Part shown: positions 23,223-35,190 of the stretch, one piece after another
Layout of the letters: the number at the start of each line of letters is the position of its first letter
Numbering within the stretch: the first letter of the stretch is position 1
Program-made: the position numbers and the translations under genes
Notes under the pieces: generated by a model
Told to the model about the DNA's origin: nothing
Databases searched by the model: none
What the model saw: the letters and a program-made list of their open reading frames with translations, nothing else
Assembly (NCBI GenBank): GCA_037962975.1
Contig: CM075673.1
Coordinates: forward strand, 149,750,667-149,814,666
Direction: 5' to 3'
Origin: Clitoria ternatea
Lineage: Eukaryota > Streptophyta > Magnoliopsida > Fabales > Fabaceae
Length of the DNA stretch: 64,000 nt

Positions 23223-23272
23223 TGGGCTAATTAGTAATTAAAAGTTCAAAGGAGGCCTAAGCTTACGGCCCA
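23223..23272 (+). promoter_or_regulatory. TGGGCT and GGCCCA (site II-like) promoter motifs
   Basis: TGGGCT lies at 23223-23228 and GGCCCA at 23267-23272, 118 and 69 bases before the ATG. Such TCP-binding site II elements are common in plant housekeeping and organelle-protein promoters. No convincing TATA box is seen. Confidence 0.35.
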
Positions 23273-23340
23273 AGAAGGAAATCATGGATGATGAGGGAAT
23301 AAATTGTAAAACCCATGTTAAATCTCGGGTGTGTTAAAGA

Positions 23341-26300
23341 ATGAGAATGGCGCTATCATTATCATCATCATCTTCATCATGTTGGTGTTTTTCCCTTTCA
23401 CCTCCTTCGTATTCGATTAGCCAACTCCAACGCCACTCTCGTGTTAGCTTCAAACCCTATTATATCCTTCCCACTATTAGAGCTTCTTCTAAGTCCCCAT
23501 TCGTCAACATTGCCGAAGATGTCACTCAGGTACTTCCGTTGCTCCACAAACACCTTTCTATTTTCTACTATACCTTACCTTTTCTTTCTGCTACTTTAAT
23601 GTTGATAATAATTATTGTTGTTTTAGTGCATTTTTATTTAAAAGAAAGAATAAAATGGAATGATTGTTGTGAATTGGGGCAGCTGATTGGGAATACACCA
23701 ATGGTGTACCTGAATAAGGTTACAGAAGGCTGTGTAGCAAACATTGCTGCGAAACTCGAGTCCATGGAGCCTTGCCGGAGTGTCAAGGACAGGTAGGTAA
23801 TTGTCATATTCATGGGAGGTTGAATGCTAACAATATATTTTCTGGAACATATCTTTATTTTTAGTTGGAGTTTATTAGGACTTGGCTAAAGTTTTGAGTG
23901 TTGCAAATGATGTGATAAGCAATCTGTGATCTTACACAACCTTATAAGCTCTGTAGCACAGACATGGCACAGACACTTTGACATTGCTAATATCTAAAAC
24001 ACAGGACACAGGGACACTAGACACACATATACATTTTTAAGTATATTTTTATTATATTTAAGTTTTAATTTTTTTATAAAAATTAAAAATATATGTAGTT
24101 TTAATAATTTGGATGTGTGTTCATCTATTTTGGAGTGTGGACTCACGACTCAAGTGTCTAAGTCATATAAAAGTGTCAGATTATCAACGCCTTAGTGTTC
24201 AGGTCTATATAACAAAAAATGTTTTTATATAAACACTTGTGAAGGAGTGTCCGTGTCATGTCGAATAAGTATCGGTATTGAACATGGAACATGTGAAAAT
24301 GGAAAAATGTGTGTGCTTCATAGCTTAAAAGTCAGGATAGATTATTATTATTTATTAGAGATCTTAGGTTAGTCCTTGAGTTTGTACTAGTCATGTACTT
24401 TAGTCTCGTTCCTATCTTTACAAAATGACATTTAAAGGACAAAAACGCATGACATTTTGCAATGTCAGGAACTTATTTGAGATTTTTAAAATTTCATGGA
24501 TTAAATTGTATGACTCGTACAATTTTGAAGACTAACTTGAGGGTTTACTCTATTTATTATCAATCTTGAAACAATTTTTCTGTCTTCACTTATGAACTTG
24601 TCTGTCACTCTTGTGAATGGTTAAAAATTTGTGACATTGTTTATGAAGAGTTATTTTGCCGCATGACATAGTTCATGTTATTTGGTTTGTTTTGCTTTAG
24701 TTCTGTTAATGGTTGGTTATGTGATATGTTGGATAATGGCATTTATGAGTATAACTCCTTTTGTCGGAAACTTTTCCACATTCCATGATTTGCACTTGGC
24801 GATGTGTCTTTTTGAGTTTGATGCTGCCCAGATTGGAGATACATCATGTATTAACATCTGTTATTGTTCAAAATGTCAGAATTGGCTACAGTATGTTATC
24901 TGATGCTGAAGAGATTGGGGCTATTTTTCCTGGGAAGGTACACTAAATATATGTATATATATTGTTCAAAGATCAATGCAGTCTCTGCTGTTGCATATAT
25001 ATGTGTATATATATATATATATTGTTCAAAGATCAATGCAGTCTCTGCTGTTGCAGCTATGTTTAAACTTATTGTACTATAATGTAATGGTTTGATCAAG
25101 GACTAGGTATTGACTATTGATGAATCGTGGATTTTCTTTAACGTCTTGATGATGTGATTGTGCAGACTATTTTAGTTGAACCAACAACTGGAAATACAGG
25201 GCTTGGGATTGCTTTTGTTGCTGCAACAAAGGGGTACAAACTTATAGTCACAATGCCTGCTTCCATCAATATTGAGAGGAGAGTCCTTTTACGTGCATTT
25301 GGTGCAGAGGTTGTTTTGACTGATGCAGAAAAGGGGCTAAAAGGGGCAGTTGACAAAGCTGAAGAAATTGTTCGCAGCACACCCAATGCTTATATGTTTC
25401 GACAGTTTGATAACATGACTAATACAAAGGTAAGGGTTAGTCCTAATGTATCTCCTGTAAGTTCTTCACCTTACCAATCACCCACATTTTGAATTATTTA
25501 GTGCATCGGTGAAAATATAACTTGCAATATAAGTTACGTTACATATTATTAAGATTTATATGCACAAATTACAGATCCACTTCGAAACTACAGGGCCAGA
25601 GATATGGGAGGATACTATGGGTAATGCTGATGTACTGGTTGCTGGGATTGGAACTGGTGGCACTATTACTGGCACTGGACGTTATCTGAAAGCTATGAAC
25701 AAAAAAATAAAGGTTTGATTATTTGTTTCATATGCTCTTGTTATTTCAAATTTAACAAGATGCTTGTTGGTCTAGTGGCACTAAATTCCACTATTAAGTA
25801 TGCAGGTCTTGTATTCAAACTTCTAGTTCAGACTTCATTGGTTTTATAATTGTTATTGAATCAGTATGATGACAACTTCTTCATTTTATTTATCATATTC
25901 TAATCCTCTAGGGACTTGACTCTATCTGATTGTTTCTTAAATTTTAAAATGCAAGGATGCTTTATCTGCTCTACCTTCTTTGATTTATCATTAAAGTGAG
26001 CCATCTTATGTCTTGTTTAGGTGGTTGGGGTAGAACCTGCAGACAGAAGTGTGATTTCAGGAGACAATCCTGGTACGAATCTTTTACTAAGTTTATAAAT
26101 GATCTTTTTCTTTTTCCTCTTCATGTCATTGATTTCATGGTCAATGTCCACTTAAACAGATTATCCTGTCAGTTGTTGACTGGCTCATTGTTTGATGTAG
26201 GTTTCATGCCAAGCATTTTGGATATCAAACTGCTTGATGAGGTTATCAAGGTACACAGAAATGTTATTCCTCCTCTGTTATATACTTCTCTCCTGTATTT

Positions 26301-28139
26301 CTTGCCAGAGTAATTTGCTAGAGGTTATTCTCTTTGGCTTACCATGAATTTAGATGATCTAGTTGAAGTCATATTTATCAATAGCGTGCTATAGCAATAG
26401 TGGGGAAGAGCAGTTCTTGAGCCGCTACAAGGCACTATTGCAGTGCTAGAGTGAAAAGTTTCAAAGGAAAAATATGATTTTGTCTCATTTGTTTAGGGAC
26501 AGCATTTTTACTTCCTTCCCTTTTTCAAAATTTGAAAAGTCTCTATTTGGATGTAGTCCCCCTCATTTTTATCTCCTATGTGACACCTACGTGCGACCAA
26601 CCACATGTTTCTCATTTATTTCCTTGATTTTCATTGTTATAGATCCTTCTGTACTACATAAGACCAATGACCTGTACTTAAATTATGAATCTGTCATACA
26701 TTGAGCATTTTTTAATTTTTGGACATTTATGTGTATATAATATAAATGATTAAATCAGTATGTAAGTTCTAAATAGCGGTCATCCACTTGTTTCCAATTG
26801 TGCTGTGCTGTTATATTCATATTTCATAATTTGCATGTATAGATTATTGTATATAGACTATTATGCATACTTAATTAACTTGACACATGAAAGTGCAGGT
26901 TACCAATGCTGAAGCTATTGAAATGGCAAGGAGATTAGCATTGAAAGAGGGTTTACTGGTAAGATTAAAATATCTTTAAATATGTAATTTTTTATGTTTA
27001 TTATTTTCATGTTAATTATCAGCAAAGTTTTGTGATATTTTGTCATTATGAATTCTTATATTTTGTATTTAAACTGAAGTATGAGATTTGCATTTAGCTT
27101 TCTCTAGGTATTTTCAGCTGTATTCTAGATACAAAATCCAATCTAGTAATGGGATTGTGAAATTGTTCATCTTCAGTTTAGTATGTTGCTGGATTTTGCA
27201 ATGTCCCTATAAACTACAAAGTGGTTTGGTTTATATTTTTAGAATACGTTCTATTATAACTATTTCAAATTTCTTTCTAGGTTGGGATTTCTTCAGGAGC
27301 GGCAGCAGCAGCAGCCATAAATTTAGCAAGGCGGCCTGAGAATTCTGGGAAACTTATTGTGGTAAGTTTATTTTGTTTACAAATATTTAGACTTTCTTTA
27401 TTGTTGTTTTCTTTGTATGTACAGCACACATTTTTATTTATATGAATTGGCACTTAGAGTACTTTTTGACATTGATATTGATAGAATAGGGAAGCTTTGC
27501 GAATGTTTCTCACAGCTAATCGGTGTTGTGCCTAGAAATATTGTCCTCTGTTTACTTGTACATATGTTTAGCTTGAGTTGAAATGAACTCACTAGTTCAT
27601 TTTTCTGCATCATCATTGGGCCCAGGATATTTTGTTTAACAAACACATGCTTATTTTTTCATGTTCTTTTTTTAATTAGATCATTATGACTCCCTGTAAA
27701 GTTAACCTTTTCTAAGCTAGATTTATGTGGAATCATTGTCTGCATTTGGTTTTAAAAAAATTATGATCAGCGGCTAGGAGCAAATTAAATATCTTTTGAG
27801 TTTTAGATAAAGTGGGGTTTCTGTGCTTCCCTCATAAAAGTGGCACTTGAGAGGGACAAATATGGGCCTAGGAAAACTTGACAGTGATGTATCTCAAGAA
27901 TTAGCAATAGTGAAAATTCGGAAAGCACAAGTGTACACCGATTGCATGCTAGATGTTTTATTCTCCTACTTTCCATTATAAATTATTGTTGTGTTAGTAA
28001 TGCTTGTAAATTGTAATATTGATATTAATTCTTGGTCTCTTATTTTGATCATTTGAAGGTTATTTTCCCCAGTTTTGGTGAGAGGTATATTTCTACTGCC
28101 CTCTTCCAAAATATCTATGAAGAGGTTCAGAAAATGTAA
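23341..28139 (+). CDS. Plastid O-acetylserine(thiol)lyase-family enzyme, S-sulfocysteine synthase-like (10 exons)
   Basis: Fold-type II PLP enzyme of the cysteine synthase family. The exons, all GT..AG and frame-consistent, are 23341-23529, 23683-23792, 24880-24937, 25166-25429, 25575-25712, 26021-26072, 26201-26250, 26899-26958, 27281-27361 and 28059-28139, giving 360 residues. Residues 1 to about 50 are Ser-rich and poor in acidic residues, a chloroplast transit peptide. The Schiff-base Lys is Lys98 in SVKDR. The substrate loop is PTTGNTG (125-131), where bulk cysteine synthases have PTSGNTG. The phosphate loop GTGGT is at 233-237, SSGAA at 311-315 and PSFGERY at 338-344. After ISGDNPG the protein goes straight to FMPSILD, so the PHKIQGIGAG segment of ordinary O-acetylserine(thiol)lyases is missing. 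Threonine in the loop and this shortening match my memory of Arabidopsis CS26, which makes S-sulfocysteine from O-acetylserine and thiosulfate in the chloroplast stroma. The alternative is another cysteine-synthase paralogue. The start at 23341 is followed by a second ATG two codons later. Confidence 0.88.
24953..25057. repeat. Tandem duplication with TA microsatellite in intron 3
   Basis: The word TTGTTCAAAGATCAATGCAG and the following CTCTGCTGTTGCA occur twice, about 60 bases apart (near 24962 and 25022). Each is preceded by a TATATA run, so the duplication probably arose by slippage or unequal exchange between the TA tracts. Confidence 0.85.
25757..25865 (+). repeat. SINE-like tRNA-derived segment in intron 5
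   Basis: TTGTTGGTCTAGTGGCAC resembles a tRNA-type A box and GTCTTGTATTCAAACTTC a decayed B box about 35 bases on. It is transcribed in the same direction as the gene. Family and ends cannot be set by eye. Confidence 0.4.
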
Positions 28140-28560
28140 AATTTTCATTCTACCTTAATGCGTACAATTTCCTTTTGGAGATTGAAGCTGCTATCATGGC
28201 ACCATCATTCAAGGAAGTAGCTGCCTTATAGGTACCATCGCACAGTTCTTGGATAGAATCAATATTCAAAGACAAATTGGTCCTCTGTTTATTTTTTGAA
28301 TCTTTGGAAATTGTGCATCTGATTCATCATTGACAGGGTACGGAGTTGAGGTCACGCAGGAGCAAAAGGAGGACTAACTTGATGTACAATGTCTTTTTTA
28401 TTTTACTTTTTTTTGAAAATTTTGTTACTAGTAGTAGTCTAGTGCAGCCTTCCCTTCTATTCTTTTTCATTAATCCTCACTCTCCTTTCCCAGTCATCAA
28501 TGATGAACAATATTCCAATATTCTGCAGAGTTATTAACAATTGTCTTTGTTACCATTATC
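28140..28560 (+). other. Probable 3' UTR and downstream region of the host gene
   Basis: Follows the TAA at 28137-28139. T-rich stretches are present, but I cannot fix a polyadenylation site. No ORF is supported. Confidence 0.45.
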
Positions 28561-30640
28561 CAGTAATGTATCATATATATGTAGAGTTGTAGACATATAT
28601 GGAAGCCTTACAGGCTGATAATAGTATGGTTGAGTATGGTTTAGTTAGTGCACAACACCATTATTTATTCAGCAGATTTTGTGCTTGCGTGTAAGATTAG
28701 ATATTGCTTCTTGAGAATAATAGAGAATTAATTTTTATAGTTTTTCCGTTACAAAAAGTTTAAATGAGGTAGTGCTTAAAGAGCTACAAAGAAATGTTAT
28801 AAAAATTTATTGGTTTTCTTTATTAGTAATAATTAATGTTATACTAATTTCCGTCAATATAAGTTTTACCTCTCATAATTGATCTTTTGTTCATGGTTGA
28901 CTCTTGAACTGCAAGAGAGCATTTTGTGAGAAAACTGAATGAAAGTTTATACATGAATGATTATAGTTAAAAGTATTTTAAAGACATTTGATTACTTTCC
29001 AAGTCAGTCGTAGGTATATATATGATAATTTTTTTTCTGTCTCAAAATAGAGAAACAAGGGAGCATAACCATTCCTTATTTCAAATGAATGGAAAATTAA
29101 TTCCCATTTAAGCATCTCTTTATTTGAATGACTTTTTTTTTCTCTTCTTTCTGGTAATGACTCAGTGCAAGTATAGTACAAGGTTCATACTACCAAAATC
29201 CTTATTATTGCTGAAATTTACGTGTGTTTATCTAGAGTGGTTAATATGATCCCTATCACAATTTTATGAAATGAATGGTCACTCCTTTTCTGCCGTCAAG
29301 GGTCCATACGTGCTTAGCCTAATTTGAAGGCTAATTAAATGCTGTGGACTTGCAGTAAGCAAACCACTTCATTTTCCACATTATGGCATAGATGTTGATT
29401 TATAATAGAAAGAGAAGAACCTATGGTTTATGTTAGGAACAGGACAAATTTTAAAATGCATTGAAGGCTGTGGGATCACATAGTAATAGGGCAATAACAA
29501 TGATTTAGTAGGTTGTCTCCGTCTAGTATTTCCACTCCGTTGTCCTAGATTCCTCTATTCCATAGCTGACAAGTTTCAATGCAGACTCAACTAAAAAGAA
29601 AATTAGTGCTGTGTATTTTTTTCGTATGGTCTTGTTGGAAATGTCCAATGCATTTTCAAACATGTGCAGTATGTGGGTGACGAAGCATCAAAATACATTA
29701 GTTGTGGTCCCATTTTTGGACTTGTTCTATGTTTTGCACATAAAGGAAAGTGAGTTGGGCCAGTGAAAGTGTGCTAGATTCACATGGTGTAAGAATATGT
29801 ACATGGATATTAACAAGGTTTGGTTCGATTCCTATAAAAAATATTTCTTTTGGGAAGAGGTTTATTTATATAACGTTGACGTTTTCCCTTCACAGTTTTT
29901 TTAATAATAATAAAATGAAGGTCCATTCACATGATCATAACAAAGTCTATGATTCTTCTAAATTAAGGAGATGTATAAAATAAAAAAAATCCTTATATAA
30001 GGGAGCAATCTCTATAAAATATTTTAATTCATATTATCGAAGGATAATGATTTACTTTTTCACTTTGAATACATCTTTAGTTTAGATGAGTTAAATTTTA
30101 TATCTATATGAAGGCACCCTTATCTCACATGTCAATCATGCAGTGTTAGGTAAAAATTATGATAGCAATCAGATTTAATGGTGTGAATTTTTACACGATT
30201 TTAGTGTCAACCTTCATTTAATTATTGGGATAATTCAAACATGCTACATTTGTGTTTGAATTCTGTTTCTTCATGGATTTTGCAGTTAAATATGTGTGAA
30301 GATGTCTGTACATCAAAAGGGCAAGTTATATATTATAAGAAAAGTCTCAAGTTCAAACATATTTTTTAGAAAAATCCTGCCTTAAATTTGACCAAGTCCC
30401 TAATAAAAATGCCCTTATTGAATGGATGATACTTGTGGCCAGCATAAAAAGAAAAAAAAGGATAATCCAACTTATTAGTACATAAATCAATTTTTTTAAA
30501 GATAGCCTAACTTGTTAAATAATTGCAATATTTTGTTGATGTTAGTCATTACTAATGATTTTGCTGGTGAAACCATAAATATCACTTAGCTAAGAATTAA
30601 ATACTAATATTTTTAAAATGTACAAATCATTAAAATGAAT
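28561..30640. other. Intergenic, AT-rich
   Basis: I see no coding region, repeat boundary or RNA gene here. Short ORFs (for example 28978-29181 minus and 29750-29983 plus) have no recognisable domain and sit in AT-rich DNA. Confidence 0.55.
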
Positions 30641-30641
30641 G

Positions 30642-30898
30642 TTGTCCTTTCTAATAAAATATTTTTTTATACATGATTGGGTCTTATTGGTTGTAAATGA
30701 CTAAAAGTAAATATACTAGTATTTCATTGAAAAGAAGATTAGATTATCACTTTGGTTCTAATACAATGAGTGTTGCCTTTCCTAATAAAATATTTTTTAT
30801 ACACTACAGGGTCTTATTTTATTGGTTGTAAATAATTAAGAGTAAACATACTAATATTTCATTAAAAAAGGTTAAATTATCATTTTGGTTCTGTACGT
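30642..30898. repeat. Two-copy tandem duplication, ~128 bp
   Basis: About 30642-30766 and 30769-30898 share CTAATAAAATATTTTTTATA, GGGTCTTA, TTGGTTGTAAAT and TTAAATTATCATTTTGGTTC with scattered changes. The second copy runs into the left arm of the inverted-repeat element that follows. Confidence 0.75.
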
Positions 30899-31268
30899 TT
30901 TAGGTAAGTTTTTAAAAAGTTTAAGTTTAGTCCTCTACGTTTAAAATAAGTTTTAATTTCATCCTATATGTTTAAAAAGTTTTAGTTTAGTCATATATAT
31001 TTGTTAATAATTTCAACTTGATTCTTTTCTGAACAAAATAAATTATTAGGCTAACAAAAGTTATAGATGTGACATAAATGATGTTTAGTTGATGTTGATG
31101 GATTACATTTATTAGATGACGTTGTTCTATTATCTAGAGTGGGAAAACACAATTTCCATTCTCCTTTCTTGGATGACTATTAGGAAGGTGAAGAGCTTGT
31201 GAGGAGTTTCTGACGATTTTCAAGCAATGTTGGAGAAGGTGATGAATGACGACTTTGTTATGTATGTA

Positions 31269-31276
31269 CTTGTCAT
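31269..31276. repeat. 8-bp target duplication of the nested MITE (left)
   Basis: CTTGTCAT. The right copy at 31817-31824 is TTTGTCAT, 7 of 8 identical. Confidence 0.7.
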
Positions 31277-31816
31277 CAGGGGTGTTCACGATCCGGATTA
31301 GTTTAGTTTTTAGGTAAAATATCATCGGATTTGATCATATTATAAAGTTGTAATTTGGTTCAGTTGTAATATATGATGACATCCAATCCAATCGGACCTG
31401 ATTAATTACGGTTTAGATTCGATCAATTTTATACTAATTATATTTTTTTTGTAATTCCAAGTATGATATATATAATTTTAGCTCAATTAAATCAAGAGGA
31501 ACTACTTCAAAAATAGAACTACCATTGTAAAAAAATTTAGCATAATCAAAAAATCATAAATCACTACCTAGAGTCTTTTAAGTTTCATTTTAAGGTCAAG
31601 TTATGTATGTAATTTAGTAATGTAATATAAATATACGAGTAATATGTTAAATATTACGGTTCAGTTGAGCTCGGTTTGGTTTTTAGAGGTAAATTCAAAA
31701 TTCGATCCGAACTACACACAATGCGTTTTTTTATGGTTTTGGTTCGATTAGTTTTTTATTATTTTTGATCGATTAAATGGTTTTGTTATGTCCAAATCGG
31801 ATAATTAACACCCCTA
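31277..31816. mobile_element. hAT-type MITE (540 bp)
   Basis: The ends are CAGGGGTGTT and AACACCCCTA, giving inverted termini YAGGGGTGTT. They are flanked by an 8-bp duplication, the hallmark of hAT transposons. The interior is AT-rich with ATCGGATT/AATCCGAT-type words in inverted order and no ORF, so it is non-autonomous. Confidence 0.75.
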
Positions 31817-32046
31817 TTTGTCATCTACATAAAGAAAGGATGATATTAATTTTAATAATTATAGTAAAGGACTAAACTATTTTTAAAATATATAGACTAA
31901 ACTAAATTTTTCAACAAACATGAATTACTGAAACTTGTAAAACATACATAACTGAATTGAAACCATTAAATATCAAACTAAAAGTTTTTAAATATACAAG
32001 AGCAAACTGAAAATTCCCAAAGGAAAATGGTAATTTATCCTTTAAA

Positions 32047-32417
32047 AACTTTCACTATACTTTTAAATTTTTATTTCATTCTCAATTATTTCTAAAGTCT
32101 TTTCTTTTTGTTTTTGAATAAGTCATTGGTAAATTTATACTACATTTTACAATAATTTAAAGGGTATAATCTATTGAGATTTTGTAACATAATATGACGT
32201 TATTTTGAAATTGACGTAGATCATTTATATGTAACGATTTGGATTTGTAAACAATTTTTTTTTTAAAATATTAACTTTTTGTTTTGGTAAATAAAATATT
32301 AACTATTTAGATTTGGAGTGATTGCCAAATATACACGTAGCATGAACCATGATCTCATGCCTTTTTTGCCTTTAAATGTAACAGCCGGATGTTTTTTAGA
32401 GGGCTTAATATAATATA

Positions 32418-32453
<36 letters not shown>

Positions 32454-32647
32454 GAATATAGTCATAATTAACTTATCACTATGAATAGTGTTATGAGTAT
32501 TTTATTATTGAGTGTTAAAATATTATTCAGAAGCTACTATTGTTATAAGATACTAATATTTAATCAGTTTGAGAATTTTTGGAAACCCTGAACCTTGAAT
32601 CAGTTTCGAAATGAAAATCGAGAGAAAGAACAAAATGAACACCATCA
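32047..32647. other. Intergenic, AT-rich, with TA microsatellite
   Basis: A perfect TA run lies at about 32422-32450 next to ATAAT repeats. Nothing else is recognised. Confidence 0.6.
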
Positions 32648-33144
32648 TGTAGCCCCCACCCATGGCCAAGAGCTAATAAGGCGAGGGAGAACTTTTGTTT
32701 TTCTCTCACTCAGTGTGCCACATGTCACGTTTTCTATATTTTCTTCCACTATCGCGCTACGTGTCAAGCATTCGGTGAATTTTCTCACATGACAAGTGTC
32801 ACATGCACTATCCCCTGATAAGCCATATGTCACGTGCTCATCACCTAGAGGACATGCATCATCGTGCAGTCATTTCGACCCTCGTCTCGTCAAACATGTG
32901 TTGTTGTGAGGTCATTCCAACCCTCGTCACGTCAAGCCATGTATTGCCACGGGAATCTCGATCCTTGTTACATTGGGACACGTGTTGCCGCCAGATTCAA
33001 AGAGAGTATAACCCTCGTCTCGTTGAGGACATATGTTAGTGTGTGGTTCTCCTAACCCTCGTCATGTCGAACATGTGTCGCCTCGAGAATTCTCTAATGC
33101 TACCTTTTTCTTCTGGTACGAGAAACTTTTGCATCATGCTAAAC
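32648..33144 (+). repeat. 5' part of an LTR-like sequence with G-box-rich repeats, cut by element B
   Basis: Opens with TGTAGCCCCCACCC, an LTR-like start. It then carries degenerate 30-48 base repeats containing CACATGTCACG, CATATGTCACGTG, GGACACGTGTTGCC and AACCCTCGTC. These words include CACGTG and CATGTG, plant bHLH/bZIP target cores, so the block resembles a U3 enhancer array. Element B inserted at 33144 and the sequence resumes at 46524. I could not confirm a target duplication for this outer element. Confidence 0.45.
33140..33144. repeat. Target site duplication TAAAC, left of element B
   Basis: Precedes TGTAAGCACC; a perfect copy follows at 46519-46523. Confidence 0.95.
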
Positions 33145-34804
33145 TGTAAGCACCATCCTTTGTCCCCCCATTCCCAATTTGTTTATTTGTTTTAATAAAA
33201 ATAATATTAATAAACCTCATCACCCATTCTCCCACCCTCCTTGGTCTGCCATGCCAGCCTGAACCCCAACAGCAAGCTTCATCTAAAATTCAAGGAGGGG
33301 GCTCATTTTAAAGGGAAGGAGGAGGATTTTTCGAAGGGGGGAGGAACCTGTGAAAAGAAAAACAGAAAACCAGAAGCCATCTCCAACAGCTCTCAAAGAT
33401 TCATCATCATCAACCTGTAAAACAACAGACCAACAGCACCAAAGAAACACACAACAGAAAAGAGGAAGGTCTCCACCATCAAACTCCACCCCCTCTGCCA
33501 ACTTCACCTCCGCGGAGTTTGACCGGATTCCCCTCCCTGCAACCGGCTCCCTGACCACGTGAACGGCCGACCCAGACCCGCTTCCTTCGTCGCCGGCCTC
33601 GGACCCGCACACCTCCACCTTCGGTTTCCTCCTCTCCCTCCCGGTCTCTCCCTCTTTTCCCTCTCTCTTGGTCTCACTCGCTCTGCCACTCTCTCTCCCT
33701 CTCCGCCGTCACCCGCTCCCTTTCTCCCTCTCCCTAACTCACTTCCCCTCTCTCTGTCTCTGCACCACCGCCGCCCCCCCCTTTTTCTCTTTTCCTTTTC
33801 TTCTTTTTTCTCCTTTCTTTATTTAGGGTAGGTTTAGTTTTTTGTTGGGCCTCAAATAGTGAGGCCCAAATTTCTTAAAAAATTTTCTTTTTGATTTGCC
33901 TTGTTGTTGTTTATTTTTTTATGTTGGTAATGGGCTTCCACAAATCTGAAGCCCAAATAGCTATTAGGATCCAATTTCATTTTATTTTATTTTATTTTTG
34001 ATTTATTTCTAAATTAAAAAATGTATATTTTTCTTATCTATTTATGTTGAAACAAAATAAAATATTCCTTTCTATATTTTAGAAATAATGAAATAATAAA
34101 AACAATTTCTTTTATGAATAACAGTTAATAAATAGTTTTTAGTTACTTTAAATCAAAATTTAAAATATCAAATTAAATATCTCTTTCCTTTTAAAAAATA
34201 TTTAATTCCTTTTGCTAAAAACCAAAAAAATACTTTTTTAGAATAAATAAATATCTTTTCTAAATGGTTCTTTTTATGATATTTTTTTTAAAGATAAAAA
34301 TAAAAATATTAAGATCTAAACATTTTTCTTATAATAAAAATTAGTTTTTCTATTTTAATCCAAAAAAAAATCTAAAAATGTTTCTTAGAATAAAAGTTAA
34401 ATATTTTTCATATTTTTGTTTTCAATAATTAAATATTATATATGTGTTTTTTTTTTAGAATAAATTGTTTTAGAGTCTTATGGGCAATGTCGTGCAAAAT
34501 TACTTTTGCCTACATTTGCGTCGTAAGCTTTCGAAGGTTTATGCACGTGCGAAGTACTTCGCTTTGTATTTTCCCTTCCTCATAAATTTCTTTTTAAAAA
34601 TCGAATCAATTTATAAAACTCTAAAAATAATTTTAAATATATCCCTTAAAGAACTACGTAACCCTGATTTCTCAAAAAGCTTGAGAATACGTAGGAGCGG
34701 GAGTCAATTCCTGTCGGGCCCACCTTCCTTCGTTTATTTTTTATGCCTTTGTTATTATCTCAATTTATTTTACCTATTTAATATTTTATAATAATTTGTT
34801 TAAA

Positions 34805-35190
34805 ATGAGGTTAATTTAGACGAGACGTCTTGTTAATCTCATACTCTTAATATTTTATTTAAAATAATAACTTTCTTAAAATGAGGTTAATTTAGACGCG
34901 ACGTCTTGTTAATCTCGTGTTCTCATGTTTTTTTTATATATTTTATGTAAATAGTATTTTCCTTAAGAATGAGGTTAATTTAGACGCGACGTCTTGTTGA
35001 CCTCATATTTTTAATATTTTATTTTAAATAATGTTTCCTTAAAAATAAGGTTAATTTGGATGAGACGTCCTGTTAATCTTCAGTTTTAATCAACTTTATT
35101 ATACTCCATGTTATCCAATTTTATTTTAATCTTCGAATTGTTTATGTATAAGTTAAGGTTAATTTGGACGAGACGTCCTGTTAATCTTCA
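34805..35190 (+). repeat. Five dyad hairpin units in B LTR
   Basis: Units at about 34805-34842, 34881-34918, 34969-35006, 35045-35083 and 35152-35190. The pattern is GAGGTTAA, TTT, RGAYG, a triloop (AGA or CGA), CGTCY, TG, TTAATCTC (or TTAATCTT). They are repeated at 45741-46126 in the 3' LTR. Confidence 0.8.

Larger units (their letters stand above)
21833..23340. other. Intergenic region upstream of the host gene
   Basis: AT-rich, with no supported ORF. It contains a tRNA-like (SINE-like) segment at about 22697-22752 and the presumptive promoter of the gene at 23341. Confidence 0.6.
30868..32046. mobile_element. Terminal-inverted-repeat element (~1.18 kb)
   Basis: The left arm begins AAAGGTTAAATTATCATTTT. 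The right arm, reverse complemented, begins AAAGGATAAATTACCATTTT. Further inside, both sides carry AGTTTAGT/ACTAAACT words derived from the common 'flanking phrase' repeat of legume genomes. There is no transposase frame. The target duplication is not clear (A-rich flanks). A hAT-type MITE is nested inside. Confidence 0.55.

Noticed and set aside
33283..33831. ORFs on both strands in the GC-rich part of the B LTR, duplicated in the other LTR
   Set aside because: They overlap each other antisense, have low-complexity Pro/Ser or Arg/Gly composition and no domain. Their duplication follows from the LTR repeat.
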